The notes: generated by a model not told the origin, from the letters alone. Positions 52,845-62,908 are shown, counted from the stretch's first letter. The stretch is 64,000 bases of DNA from JAXGPP01 sp964436865 (GCA_964436865.1 CAYTFK010000001.1:28133-92132), one strand, 5' to 3'. Numbers and translations: made by a program.

Positions 52845-55800
52845 TCAGCGGCCGCCTCGACTGCTGCCGCTGCGGCTACTGCCGCCGCGGCTGCTGCCGC
52901 CGNNNNNNNNNNNNNNNNNNNNNNNNNNNNNNNNNNNNNNNNNNNNNNNNNNNNNNNNNNNNNNNNNNNNNNNNNNNNNNNNNNNNNNNNNNNNNNNNNN
53001 NNGCGGCCGCCTCGACTGCTGCCGCTGCGGCTACTGCCGCCGCGGCTGCTGCCGCCGAATCCACCGAAGCCGCCGCCAAAGCCGCCAAATCCACCGAAGC
53101 CCCCGAAGGGGCTGCCGAAACTGGGCCGCTGATCGCTCGAGCTGCCGCGGCTGCTGCTTCCGTAGCGCGAACTGGAGGACCGCGAGGAACTGCTCGAGCC
53201 CGAACTGCCCCCGCCGACCGTCACCGAATCGCCCACCAGCGAGGAAAGCGCTTCCTGGACGGCCTGAGGGCTTGCGCTATGGAGCGAAATAACCTCCATG
53301 GTCTCGGCCGAATCAACGGCGGCCGCATCGAGCGACTCGATGAACGTCTTGACCTCCGTGAACAGCATGTCGGGCGCGGAGACGATCACCGAATTGGTCC
53401 GCGTGTCCACGGCCACAGTCATGCGGTCGGTCGCATCGGCCGTTGTGCCTGATGACCGGGAAGAGCTCCGCGGATCGCCGCCTCCACGGTCGCCGCCGCG
53501 TTCCCGCATCATCTGAAACATCTCCATCGGGTTCTGCGGCGGGCCACGATCGCCTCCCCGCTCGTTGCCGCTGGTGGCGAGCTTATCGCGATAGATTTCC
53601 TTGACGATGTTCGCAATATCTTCGGCCATCGTGTTGTAGACCGGCACGGCCCGCGGCTTGGCCTGCGCGAGGATATCCTCTGGACTTTCGCGCTGGTCGA
53701 GGATCCGCAAGATCTGTTCGACGACTACCACGTCGGCCGGATCGGCTTGCACGACCAGGGCGTTGAGCCGCGGATCGGCGGTGACCCGCACGGGGCCGTT
53801 GAGCGTGATGCTCGAATTGGCGGAGCTGCTGCCGAGCGTGTAGCCGAGCATGCCGCTGGGGGTAGCGCTGGATTGGCCGGACTGACCGGGCTGGCTGGGC
53901 GACGGAGTGGTGGGAGTGAGGCTGGTCGAACGGGTAGTCGCGTTGGACAGAATGCGGTTGAGGGTTTCGGACACCACCGCGGCCTTGGCGTGCTTCAAGT
54001 AGAAGATGGTCACTCGCGGACCTTCGCCGCTGTCGCCGCCTCCCACCAATGCATTGAGCAAGGTCTCGAAATCCTGCAGCGCCTGTTCGTCCTCCGAGGC
54101 GATCATCAGCCCGCCCGGCCCCGGCGCCACGACGATGGGCGCTCGGCGGACTGGGGCCGGCGGAAGCGATGCGGCGGGCGACTCAGCCGGTTCCGTGAAC
54201 GATTCCGATTCGCTTGGCGCCGCAGGCTCAGCGATTGCCTCGGCGGCCAGAAAGACTCTCGCACGACCGGCTAGGGGAACGCTAGTCGCTTTGTCCGAGG
54301 TTGGAAGCGACGGAACGGACGGGGAGCCGCCTTCCGGGGCCGTCTGTTCCTCTTTCCAGATCTTGCGCTCGTCGATGATTCCGGGTGGAGTGGCGGGCAA
54401 TCCGCCCGGCACAGGCTCGTCGTTCCGCATGCTGGGAATTACCGCAGAGGGCGTCACAATGCGGATCTGGCTGTCGGCGTGGAGCACGGGCCAGATCTCG
54501 CGAAGCCGCTCCAGGGCGACGGTGACCTGTTGCCCGGAAAGCGGCAGCATCCGCACGTTGCCCCCGCCCGCCATGCTGGCGCCGATGCCCCCTTTCTCAC
54601 CCAGCTTCTCCAGCAGCGAGCGGATCTGCGAGATCTGCCCCCCGCTCCCGCGGACGATCAATTGTCGCGACGTCATATCGGCATCGACGGTTGGCGCCTT
54701 GGTCCCTTCGGCGGCAAACAGCCTGCCAATGGCCAGAACGGCCAACTGCGGATCTACGGTGCGGAGTTGGAAGACCTCCATCCGCTGCGCGTCGCGGAGC
54801 ATCTGGTCGAGCGTTGCCCGGATCGTGGCGTGCTCTTCGGCTCGCGCCATGGCGATCAGATTGCCCGTCTTCGGATCAATCGCCAGGCGTACGCCCGGGC
54901 TGCCGACCAGCAGGGTCTGCATTACCTTGAGCACCCCGTCGGGGTCGGCTGGGCTAACGTCGTAGACCTCCAACTGCAAGGCGGATGAAGTGGCTCCACC
55001 TGCACCCTGCGCTCCCTCAATGGGAGCGTCGAGAGTCTCCAGGACCTTGGCCACCTGCTCGACCTTGCTCGGCTTGCCGCTCACCAGCATGCGCATACCG
55101 AGAGGGTCCCAGGCGAAACGGATCGAGCCATCGGCCGCCGCGGTCTGGCCGGCCGGAATGTTGAACAACTGCCGCAGGATATTTAGTATTTCTTCGCCGG
55201 CGGCCGATTTGACGTCGAACCAGCGCATCTCTTCGCCCGCGCCCCCCGTCGGATCGTCGGCCCGCTGGATGACATCGCGGATGGTGCGCAAGCGGCCCGC
55301 CGTTTCGGTGACCAGCAATTGCCGCGCCTTCGGCAGCACCGCCACCGATCCCTGCGGACCGATCAGCTTCTCGATTTCCTTCTGAGCCTCCTCGGCGGTC
55401 ATGTTCTCGAGTTGAAACAGCGTGCTGACAAGTTCGTACTCGCCGCGCGCGTCGAGTTCGTCGGCCGGTACCGTAGAAACCAGATTGGGCGGAATCGCAT
55501 CCTCAAGGTCGATAAGGATCAACATGCGGTTGCGCAGGACCAGCGTGTAGCCCTTGGTCAACAACACACCGTTCAACAGATCGATTGCTTCGGCCGGCGT
55601 GTAGCTGCGGTCGTCGGAGTAGTTGAACGTGCCGGTCGGGGGAGCGTCGAGGATCAATGAATAGCCTGCCTGCTCGGCAAACCACTCCAGCACCTTGTCC
55701 CATGGCTGAAAACGGAAATTGAACCGCAACTGCACCGGACCGGTCTGCCCGCTCGGGGCGCCGCCGGCGTATCTCTCACGGTTTTCAGTGTTGCCGGGCG

Positions 55801-56653
55801 GCGGCGAAGGGAACCACCCACCGGGTGATCGCATCTCACCGGGACCGCGAGATTCGACAGACCTGGCGGGAGCCGCCACGCCAGGCTCGGCCGCGACCGC
55901 TGATTGGGTCGGCGCTCCGGGCTCCATTGGAGGAGCCGGCTCCACTGGCACTACCGAACCGTGCGGGTTACCGTCTTCGGCCCCCACGGCTGGTTCGGCA
56001 GTGGCGATGGGGTCGGTGCTTGCGGCGGGCTGGGCTGTTGCGGCGGGATCGGTTGTGGAATCGGGTGCCGCCGGAGCATCAGCGCCAGCCGGCGACGCCG
56101 GTTGCGAGTCGCCGGCCATCACCGCGTGAAGTTCGGCCTCGTAATGTTGAGCTTCCGCCGAATCAGCGGACGGTGGCGCGGGCGGCATGTCGGGTGCCGG
56201 GGGCATGTTTGGAGGGGTCGGGGTGTCGCTCCCGGTAAGCGGCGCTGGCGGCGCAGCGGGAGCCGTGGAGACCACCTCGGCCTCTTGAACGTGCTCCGCG
56301 TCAGCATGTTCCGCGTTTTCAGGGGCCTCTGCGTCCTCCGTCTCATGTGCGGGCGGGGCTTCTTCCTCCTCTGCCTCTTCTTCCGGTTCCGCCATCTCGG
56401 TGTCTGGCGAGTCGGCTTCCGGTTCCTCGGCAGGTTCATCTGCCGGCGCTGTGGTCGCAGGCGGAACGGACCTGTCAGGCACGTTCCCTTCGGTCGCCGG
56501 AGCAGGCGGAGCGACCGGCGGCGCGGCAGGCGCGGGCTCTGCAGCCGAAGGCACAACCTGATCCTGTGCGGTCGCGGCGACCCACAGCCAGGTGGCGAGC
56601 ACCAATGCGGCAACGCCGGCCAGAATCCGGTACCAGTCAAATGTAAGACGCAT
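52845..56653 (-). CDS. Secretin N-domain protein without visible pore, interrupted by an assembly gap
   Basis: A signal-anchor (about 5-30) leads into a long acidic Pro/Ala/Glu-rich region (to about 270). An STN-like domain (about 310-390, FQPWDKVLEWFAEQAGYSLI) and several secretin N1-type repeats (about 400-1130) follow, then a Ser/Gly/Phe-rich tail. No pore domain is seen. A gap of 100 unknown bases (52903-53002) lies in the tail. Reading through it shifts the frame and gives an Ala-rich false C-terminus ending at 52814. If the 55-bp copies on either side are one sequence, the protein ends in frame at TGA 52845-52847 after GSSRGGR. ATG 56651-56653 is preferred to ATG 56660-56662 because GGAG then has normal spacing. 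It may be an accessory of the GspD-like channel. Confidence 0.8.
52848..53057. repeat. Identical 55-bp copies on both sides of the assembly gap
   Basis: The 55 bases at 52848-52902 are repeated exactly at 53003-53057, with 100 N between. The sequence codes, on the minus strand, for Gly/Ser/Arg repeats. A shared 55-mer at two contig ends is what a de Bruijn assembler with k of 55 leaves when a scaffolder joins them. Confidence 0.9.
52903..53002. other. Assembly gap of 100 N
   Basis: Exactly 100 undetermined bases, probably a fixed-length placeholder rather than a measured distance. It interrupts the Gly/Ser-rich C-terminal code of the gene on the minus strand. Confidence 0.99.
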
Positions 56654-56700
56654 CGAGTCCATGCTCCGCCAAAGTAAACCGGCTCACCGGTCTGGTTATG

Positions 56701-58119
56701 TCACTGCAACCACCACGCTGCCGAACCGCCGCTCGCTTCGCCTCCCGAGGTGGGTGTCGACGGAGCGGAAGGCACAGTCGCCGGGGGAGGCCCCTGGGAC
56801 GGACCCGATTCACTCATGTCCTCACTCGACGGCCCCAGGAGGTATTCATCCGCGGTTACAAATCCGTCGGCGTTGTGGTCGTAGCGAAGGAATTCTCGAG
56901 CCCTTTCGTCAGACCAGGACTGGGTGAACTCGGCCATTGCTACTTGCCCGTCGCCATCGCGATCGCGTTCGGTAATCCAATCCCTGGCCTCTTCCGGCAA
57001 TCGCTCGCTGGGGCTCAGAAAGCGATAAGACCGCCTTGCAGACTCCTGAGCGTCGTCGTTGCCCGAGCGGCCGGAGGCACCCGACTCGCCGGACTGCTGC
57101 CCTCGGCCCCGATCTCCTCCCCTCGACTTCATGAACTCGGCCACGCCGACCAGGAATTCATCCATGGTGATGCGGCCGTCATGGTTACGATCCATCGCGT
57201 TAGGATCGCCACGGATCTCGCCCCACTCGTCTTTCTCCAACACACCACTCTGATTTCGATCGTACCTACGAAACATCCCTTCCGCAAATCCGCGGACGCG
57301 GCTGTCGATTTCCACCGCTGGAGAGCTAGACGCTGACACCCCCGCGAAGACGGTTGACACACTTGCCAGAGTGGTCGATGTCACACCAAAACCCGGGACT
57401 AAGGCCTCTTCGCCGACCCCAAAGCCCGGTACCAATGGTGGCTCTTCCTTCTTCGTTTCCTTCTTGTCGCCAGAGGAGGGTGGTGAGCTACCCGGAGGTC
57501 CACCCGAACTGCTCCCTGACATACGACTTGCCATCGCGTCACGGATTTGGCTAATGGTGATCGGCTTTGAGGCGTCGAGGCCGGCGCGGCTGGCCATGAA
57601 CTGAAACATCCCCCGCCGCTCCGCAGGGATCTCGTTGATCTCGAGGACGCCGTTGCCGTTGGCGTCCATACTCTTCAAAAAGCCCTCCAGTCGCGACGAG
57701 CGATCCCCGCTATCGCCTCCAGACGGGCGAAAACCACCGCCGGGCGGCCCGACCATTCCGCTTGGTGGTCCACTCATTCCGCCCGGAAAGCCCCCCATTC
57801 CGCCGGGAGGCCCACCCATTCCACCGGGAAATCCCCCCATTCCGCCGGGAGGCCCACCCATTCCACCCGGAAATCCGCCCATGCTTCCGGGTGGTCCACC
57901 CATTCCGAACGGCGAACCTGAACCAAAGCTTCGACGTTCACCGTCGCCGCGATCTCCACGGTCACCGCCTCGATCGCCTCGATCCCCACGGTCGCCACCT
58001 CGGTCGCCACGATCACCGCCGCGACGATCGCCACCCCACCGTCCGGAGTCCTGAGCCCAAAGCGGGTGGGCAACCAGCGTCATGGCGATGACAACCAATA
58101 CCCAGTAGCATTTCCGCAT
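56701..58119 (-). CDS. Secreted EF-hand protein with Gly/Asp/Arg and Met/Gly/Pro repeats
   Basis: The 472-residue protein has a signal peptide (about 1-21, ending PLWAQ). A GGDRGDRG region (about 25-60) and a repeat of MGGPPGGMGGFPGG units (about 73-114) follow. At least five EF-hand-like loops are visible: DANGNGVLEINE, DRNQSGVLEKDE, DRNHDGRITMDE, DRDGDGQVAMAE and DHNADGFVTADE. Each has acidic residues at positions expected for calcium. It is probably a calcium-binding extracytoplasmic protein, common in planctomycetes, with unknown role. ATG 58117-58119 was chosen for its GGAGG and the signal peptide; upstream frame has no homology. It lies 38 bp before the N-domain protein on the same strand. 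Confidence 0.85.
   Translation of the reverse strand: MRKCYWVLVVIAMTLVAHPLWAQDSGRWGGDRRGGDRGDRGGDRGDRGDRGGDRGDRGDGERRSFGSGSPFGMGGPPGSMGGFPGGMGGPPGGMGGFPGGMGGPPGGMGGFPGGMSGPPSGMVGPPGGGFRPSGGDSGDRSSRLEGFLKSMDANGNGVLEINEIPAERRGMFQFMASRAGLDASKPITISQIRDAMASRMSGSSSGGPPGSSPPSSGDKKETKKEEPPLVPGFGVGEEALVPGFGVTSTTLASVSTVFAGVSASSSPAVEIDSRVRGFAEGMFRRYDRNQSGVLEKDEWGEIRGDPNAMDRNHDGRITMDEFLVGVAEFMKSRGGDRGRGQQSGESGASGRSGNDDAQESARRSYRFLSPSERLPEEARDWITERDRDGDGQVAMAEFTQSWSDERAREFLRYDHNADGFVTADEYLLGPSSEDMSESGPSQGPPPATVPSAPSTPTSGGEASGGSAAWWLQ
57778..57903 (-). repeat. Three 42-bp tandem repeats coding for MGGPPGGMGGFPGG
   Basis: Three in-frame units of 42 bases (14 codons) lie in the EF-hand protein gene, flanked by degenerate copies. 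Such GC-rich short repeats often vary in number between strains. Confidence 0.85.
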
Positions 58120-58427
58120 GGTCTCCGACCTCCCGTCACCGCACCATTCCAGAACCAGTTTGTCGCGCAGGATCAGCCTCCAACACCTAAACCCCGCCGA
58201 CGGCGCGAAGTTCCGCCTTCTTGAGCAATTACGACACTCTGGCGGTCGAGTGGGGTTGAATGATTCGGGTGGATTGGCTGTCGCCACGGGAGCAGACCGC
58301 CGGCCGCAGGTCCGGGCGCTATTTCCAGCTTGGTTTGTCCTGTCCGATCGTCAATAGCCGTCTCCGCGGCCATCGCATCAAGCCGGTGGCTGAATCAACC
58401 GCGTTTCTTTCCTAAGGAGTCTTGTTT
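58120..58427. other. 308-bp divergent spacer
   Basis: The spacer lies between the EF-hand gene (minus) and the LTxxQ gene (plus). It should hold both promoters, but no convincing -35/-10 pair was found by eye. The right end contains the AAGGAG ribosome site of the plus-strand gene. No gene or strong repeat is seen. Confidence 0.5.
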
Positions 58428-59303
58428 ATGTCGCGATTGCTTCGACTGTCGATTTTGGCCTCGGTCGTTCTGGCACTGGCTGTGCTGGCCTCCCCCGCCA
58501 TGGCACAACCCCCCGGCGGTCCCGGCGGAGGCGGCAGGTTTGGCGGCGGGATGATGGGCGGAATGATGGGGGGTGGCATGATGGGCGGTGGGCTTGGCCT
58601 GCTGCGCAACGAGCAGGTTCAGGGGGAACTGAAGCTCACCGAAGAGCAGAAGACGAAGCTCCAGGACCTTGCCGACAAGCTCCGCGACCAGGCTCGCGAG
58701 CGAATGGGCGACATGCGGGACCTCAGCGACGAGCAGCGGCGCGAGCGGTTCCAGCAGATGATGGAGGAAGGCCAGAAGCGGATGGAAGAGGCCCGCAAAT
58801 CGGTGGAGGAGATCCTCACCGCCGATCAGGCCAAGCGTCTGAAGCAGATCGAGTGGCAGCAACTGGGTCCGGCGGCTCTGCTGCAGCCCGAAGTTGCCGA
58901 GGCGGTGGGCCTCTCCGGCGAACAGAAGGAACAGCTTGCTACGATCAGCCGCGAAGCGCAAGAGAAGAGAATGCAGTTGTTCCAGGGCGCTCGCGGCGGG
59001 GAGCAGGGCGATCGTCGCCAGCAGGGCCAGGATATGCGTCAGCGGTTCGAGGAGATGCGCGAGAAGGGTGAGCAGATCACCCAGGAGTTCAACAAGAAGT
59101 CGATGGCTGTGCTCCAGCCCGAGCAGAAGGGAAAGCTCAAGGAACTGATGGGCGCGCCGTTTGAACTGGATCGTTCGCAGATGTTCGGCGGCCCGGGCCG
59201 CGGCCCCGGCGCCCAGGGGGGAGAACGTGGCGATCGCGGCGCTGCTCGGGGTGGCGACCGCGGCGGCGACCGTCCGAGGCGCTCGCAGCAACGCCAGCAG
59301 TAG
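58428..59303 (+). CDS. Periplasmic LTxxQ-type (Spy/CpxP-like) protein
   Basis: The 291-residue protein has a signal peptide (about 1-27, SPAMAQ). A Gly/Met-rich stretch (about 30-57) leads into a highly helical Gln/Glu/Arg-rich body with repeated LTxxQ-like motifs (LKLTEEQKTKLQDL, LTADQAKRLKQIE, LSGEQKEQLATI). The C-terminus is Gly/Asp/Arg-rich (GERGDRGAARGGDRGGDR), echoing the EF-hand protein encoded divergently. Spy/CpxP-like proteins are periplasmic chaperones or stress sensors; here that is by resemblance only. ATG 58428 has AAGGAG eight bases upstream. Confidence 0.82.
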   Translation: MSRLLRLSILASVVLALAVLASPAMAQPPGGPGGGGRFGGGMMGGMMGGGMMGGGLGLLRNEQVQGELKLTEEQKTKLQDLADKLRDQARERMGDMRDLSDEQRRERFQQMMEEGQKRMEEARKSVEEILTADQAKRLKQIEWQQLGPAALLQPEVAEAVGLSGEQKEQLATISREAQEKRMQLFQGARGGEQGDRRQQGQDMRQRFEEMREKGEQITQEFNKKSMAVLQPEQKGKLKELMGAPFELDRSQMFGGPGRGPGAQGGERGDRGAARGGDRGGDRPRRSQQRQQ

Positions 59304-59420
59304 AGTAGTCTGAAAGGAAGATGGTGGCTGGCATCCGTGTGCCTCTGTAAATGGCAGCGGCACACGGAGCGGCCGGCCGGTTCTAGGGAAGTCTTTCGTT
59401 GCGGGAGAGGAGTAGTATTC

Positions 59421-61121
59421 ATGGATGCTGGCGAGATTCTGCTCCGACACGGGCTGCTCGACCAGCGGCAGTTGGAATCGGCCCGCCGCGCCCAGACTGA
59501 CGGGTTGCGGCTGGACGAGGCGGCCGTAAAGCTTGGTCTGATAAGCGAGGAGCAGGCGCTGCGGGCGATCGGCGAGGAACTGGGGTTAAGCCTCATCGAC
59601 CTCAACTCGACCGAAGTCGATCTATCGATCCTCCGCGACTTCCCCGCCAAGGCCATTTACCGGGAGTCGCTGTTTCCGATTTCGCAGCACAACGGGACGC
59701 TCGTCGTCGCCACCTGCGATCCCTTCAATCTCTACCCGCTCGACGAGCTGGCCGCCCTGACAGGCAAATCGATCGTGCCGGTCCTCGCCAGCCGCGTCGA
59801 GATCGCCAAGCTGATCAAGACCCACCTCGGTGTGGGCGGCGAGACGGTCGATGGTTTGTTGGCCCAGTCGGATGAACAGGTCGAACTCCTCGAACAGCTC
59901 GAGACCGATGGCTCCGAGCTCTCGGAGATGGCCCAGGAGCCGTCGGTGGTTCGCCTGGTGAATGAGATCCTGCTGGAAGCGATCGAGCTGCGGGCGAGCG
60001 ACGTGCATATCGAGTCGGAGCAAGCCGGGCTGCGGATTCGCTACCGGCTCGACGGCGTCTTGCAGCCCCAACCGGTGCCCCCCGAAATCAGCCGTTTCCA
60101 AGCGGCCATCATCAGCCGGCTCAAGATCATGGCCCGGCTCAATATTGCCGAGCGCCGGCTGCCCCAGGACGGCCGCATTCAACTCAAGGTCTCGGGGCGC
60201 GAGGTGGATGTCCGTGTCTCGGTGATCCCGATGATCCACGGCGAGGGGATCGTGCTCCGCATCCTCGACAAGGGAAGCATGAATTTCTCGCTGTCGGGCT
60301 TGGGCATGGAAGGCGACCTCTACAGCACATTCCGGCAACTGATCCAGTTGCCCCATGGCATCATCCTGGTGACCGGGCCCACCGGATCGGGCAAAACGAC
60401 CACGCTCTACAGTGCGCTATTGGAGATCCGGGACGACGCCACCAAGATCATCACGACCGAGGATCCGGTCGAATACCAGTTGGAGGGAATCTGCCAGATC
60501 CAGGTGCATTCGAAGATCGGGTTGACCTTCGCGAACTCTTTGCGGAGCATTCTGCGTCACGATCCCGACATCGTGCTGATCGGTGAAATCCGCGACCTGG
60601 AAACGGCCGAGAACGCCATTCAGGCTTCACTGACGGGCCACCTCGTGTTCAGCACGCTGCACACCAATGATGCCGCCGGCGCCTACACCCGGTTGATCGA
60701 CATGGGGGTCGAGCCGTTCCTCGTTTCGAGCACGGTGGAAGCGGTGATGGCCCAGCGTCTGGTCCGCACGTTGTGCCCGCAGTGCAAGGTGCCCTACGAG
60801 CCGGCGCAAGAGGACCTGCCGGATGATTTCCCGTTCGAGGAACTTGCCGGTCAGCCGCTCTACAGGGCGACCGGCTGCCGCGCGTGCCGGCAGGTGGGCT
60901 ACAAGGGGCGTCTGGGCCTGTTCGAACTGCTCGTCACCACCAACCGCATCCGCCAGATCGCTCACGACCGGTCGAGCGCGTGGGCGATCAAGCAGGCTGC
61001 CCAGCAGCAGGGCATGCGGACGCTGCGCCAGGACGGATGGCGTAAAGTCATCGCCGGACGGACCACGGTCGATGAGGTGGTCCGCGTCAGCAAGGGAAAC
61101 GACCTGGTAAGCGATGCCTGA
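59421..61121 (+). CDS. gspE: Type II secretion / type IV pilus assembly ATPase
   Basis: The 566-residue ATPase has the GspE/PilB N-domain (about 1-150, with a MshEN-like ALRAIGEELGLSLIDL). The core carries ASDVHIESEQ, Walker A GPTGSGKTTT (about 318-327), the Asp and His boxes, and Walker B VLIGEIRDLETAE. The zinc tetracysteine CPQCKVPYEP...CRACRQVGYKGR starts at about residue 452. It drives pseudopilus assembly. ATG 59421, with GAGGAG upstream, starts at the family sequence; the frame is open 28 codons before it. It overlaps gspF by 8 bp. Confidence 0.96.
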   Translation: MDAGEILLRHGLLDQRQLESARRAQTDGLRLDEAAVKLGLISEEQALRAIGEELGLSLIDLNSTEVDLSILRDFPAKAIYRESLFPISQHNGTLVVATCDPFNLYPLDELAALTGKSIVPVLASRVEIAKLIKTHLGVGGETVDGLLAQSDEQVELLEQLETDGSELSEMAQEPSVVRLVNEILLEAIELRASDVHIESEQAGLRIRYRLDGVLQPQPVPPEISRFQAAIISRLKIMARLNIAERRLPQDGRIQLKVSGREVDVRVSVIPMIHGEGIVLRILDKGSMNFSLSGLGMEGDLYSTFRQLIQLPHGIILVTGPTGSGKTTTLYSALLEIRDDATKIITTEDPVEYQLEGICQIQVHSKIGLTFANSLRSILRHDPDIVLIGEIRDLETAENAIQASLTGHLVFSTLHTNDAAGAYTRLIDMGVEPFLVSSTVEAVMAQRLVRTLCPQCKVPYEPAQEDLPDDFPFEELAGQPLYRATGCRACRQVGYKGRLGLFELLVTTNRIRQIAHDRSSAWAIKQAAQQQGMRTLRQDGWRKVIAGRTTVDEVVRVSKGNDLVSDA

Positions 61122-62316
61122 GTTCACCTACACCGCCCGCAGCGTCGCCGGAGAGCGAGTCACCGGCACGATCGAGGCCGCCAACCGCCGCGAGGCGCTG
61201 GCGACGCTCGCCGGGCGCGACTTGTTTCCGCTGGAGGTCGGCGGGCGGGCGTCGGCCGAGAGCGGGGTCCGCATCGGCCGCATCCCCGCGCAGTTGATGG
61301 CCAACACCATGTCGCAGTTGGCCGATCTGCTGGGAGCCGGCGTGCCGCTGCTGCGGGCGCTGGAGGTGCTGCGGCGGCAGACATCGCACAGCGCGCTGCG
61401 CGAAGTCCTGTCGCAGGTTCACCACCAGGTGCAGGACGGGGCCACGCTGGCGGAGGCCATGGGACGCTACAAACGCGTGTTTGGCGAGATGGCCGTGAGC
61501 ATGGTCCGCGCCGGTGGCGAAGGCGGGTTCCTCGAAGAAGCCCTCTCGCGCGTGGCCGAGTTTACCGAGACGCAGGAAGACATCAAGAACCGCACCGTCG
61601 GCGCGATCGCCTATCCGTGCTTCCTGGCCTTTGTCGGCACCGCGGTGGTAACGGTGCTGCTGGTCTTCTTCGTGCCGAAGTTCGAGACGATCTTCGAGAA
61701 CATGCGGCAGCGCGGCCAATTGCCCGCCATCACCGAGTGGCTGTTGGCCACCAGCCACCTGGCGTGGATCGCCGGACCGTGGATCCTGCTCGCCGCCGTC
61801 GCGGGCGGCTGGCTGCTGAGGCGCTGGCTGCAGACGGAGCGCGGCCGCATGCTCCAGGATCTTGCCAAACTGCGGTTGCCGCTGGTGGGCAAGATCTTCG
61901 GCAACCTGGCGGTAGCGCGGTTCTGCCGCGTGCTCGGCACGCTGCTGCATAACGGCGTGCCGATCCTCCGCTCGCTGGAGATCTCCAGCGACGCCGCCGG
62001 AAACCGCGTCCTGGGCGCCGCGATCCGCCACGCCTCGGAGACGATCTCGGCCGGCAAGACGCTCTCCGGACCGCTGGCCGCGTGCGGGCAGTTCCCGCCG
62101 GCCGTAGTGGAAATGATCTCGGTGGCCGAGGAATCGAATACACTGGAGAAGGTGCTGCTGGACATCGCCGATTCGCTGGAGCGGCGAACCTGGCGGCAAT
62201 TGGACCTCGCTGTGAAGCTCCTGGAGCCGATCATGCTCCTCATGCTGGCCAGCGTGGTCCTGTTGCTGGTCATCGCCCTGTTGCTGCCGATGTTCAAGAT
62301 GGCTACAAGTGTGTAA
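61114..62316 (+). CDS. gspF: Type II secretion inner-membrane platform protein
   Basis: The 400-residue protein has two GspF cytoplasmic domains and three membrane helices (about 165-190, 220-240 and 370-395). Typical parts: FTYTARSVAGERVTGTIEA, SQLADLLGAGVPLLRALEVL, VRAGGEGGFLEEALSRVAEF and the second-domain counterpart MISVAEESNTLEKVLLDIAD. It is the membrane platform that couples the ATPase to pseudopilin assembly. It overlaps gspE by 8 bp and lies 123 bp before gspG. Confidence 0.95.
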   Translation: MPEFTYTARSVAGERVTGTIEAANRREALATLAGRDLFPLEVGGRASAESGVRIGRIPAQLMANTMSQLADLLGAGVPLLRALEVLRRQTSHSALREVLSQVHHQVQDGATLAEAMGRYKRVFGEMAVSMVRAGGEGGFLEEALSRVAEFTETQEDIKNRTVGAIAYPCFLAFVGTAVVTVLLVFFVPKFETIFENMRQRGQLPAITEWLLATSHLAWIAGPWILLAAVAGGWLLRRWLQTERGRMLQDLAKLRLPLVGKIFGNLAVARFCRVLGTLLHNGVPILRSLEISSDAAGNRVLGAAIRHASETISAGKTLSGPLAACGQFPPAVVEMISVAEESNTLEKVLLDIADSLERRTWRQLDLAVKLLEPIMLLMLASVVLLLVIALLLPMFKMATSV

Positions 62317-62339
62317 GGAAGTACCAAGACGCAATGTCT

Positions 62340-62398
62340 CAATGACCAAGAGAGGGAAGCAGGTTTCGGATGATTGGTCATTGGTGCCTGGTCATTGG
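62340..62398 (+). repeat. TGGTCATTGG repeat element between gspF and gspG
   Basis: Two direct copies of TGGTCATTGG (62375-62384 and 62389-62398) follow an inverted copy CAATGACCA (62340-62348). The inverted pair could form a 9-bp stem with a 26-base loop. I recall similar GGTCATTGG words as dispersed intergenic repeats in several bacterial phyla. The base composition is more AT-rich than the flanking genes. Confidence 0.6.
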
Positions 62399-62439
62399 GA
62401 TTTCATAATCGACCACTCAACCATAAGAAGGAAAGACAT

Positions 62440-62886
62440 ATGACTCGGCATTCACGACGTTGCCGGCGTCGCGGTGGTTTGACGCTGATCGAAGTTCTGC
62501 TCGTGCTGGTGATCCTGGTGATCATCGGCTCGCTGGCGGTGACGGCCTACGGGCCGATCCAACGGAAGGCATACGTCAATGCGGCCCGGACGCAGATCAA
62601 CGCGTTCAAGACGCCCTTGCAGGCCTACCGCATGGACATTGGCGACTTCCCCGCGACCGGCCAGGGGCTGGAAGCCCTGCGGTCGATGCCGGCGGATGTG
62701 GATGAGATGCGGTGGAAAGGTCCCTATCTCGACAGCACGGTGCCGCTGGATCCTTGGGGACAGCCGTACCAGTATGAGTACCCCGGAAAGTATCAGCCCG
62801 ACCAGCCCGACATCTGGTCGCTGGGGCCGGACGGTATCGAAAGCGAGGACGACGTCGGCAACTGGATGGAAGACCAGCCGGCGTAG
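62440..62886 (+). CDS. gspG: Major pseudopilin GspG
   Basis: The 148-residue prepilin has a basic leader ending in GG, then LTLIEVLLVLVILVIIGSLA. The +1 residue is Leu instead of the usual Phe; the Glu at +5 is present. The C-terminal domain carries GspG features: GDFPATGQGLEAL, GPYLDS, PLDPWGQPYQYEYPG and a calcium-site-like DIWSLGPDGIESEDDVGNW. It forms the main shaft of the pseudopilus. ATG 62440 has AAGGA upstream; a longer open frame runs from 62374 through the repeat element. Confidence 0.96.
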   Translation: MTRHSRRCRRRGGLTLIEVLLVLVILVIIGSLAVTAYGPIQRKAYVNAARTQINAFKTPLQAYRMDIGDFPATGQGLEALRSMPADVDEMRWKGPYLDSTVPLDPWGQPYQYEYPGKYQPDQPDIWSLGPDGIESEDDVGNWMEDQPA

Positions 62887-62908
62887 CGTGAATTTTTTCG
62901 AGACGCGA

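Noticed and set aside
52814..52847. C-terminus of the N-domain protein placed at 52814 with an Ala-rich tail
   Set aside because: That frame arises only by reading through 100 placeholder bases (100 is not a multiple of 3). The in-frame stop after the duplicated 55-mer is at 52845-52847.
57778..58060. Short repeats in the EF-hand gene considered as a CRISPR array
   Set aside because: The repeats are in frame, contiguous and code for Gly/Met/Pro and Gly/Asp/Arg peptides. There are no unique spacers and no cas genes.
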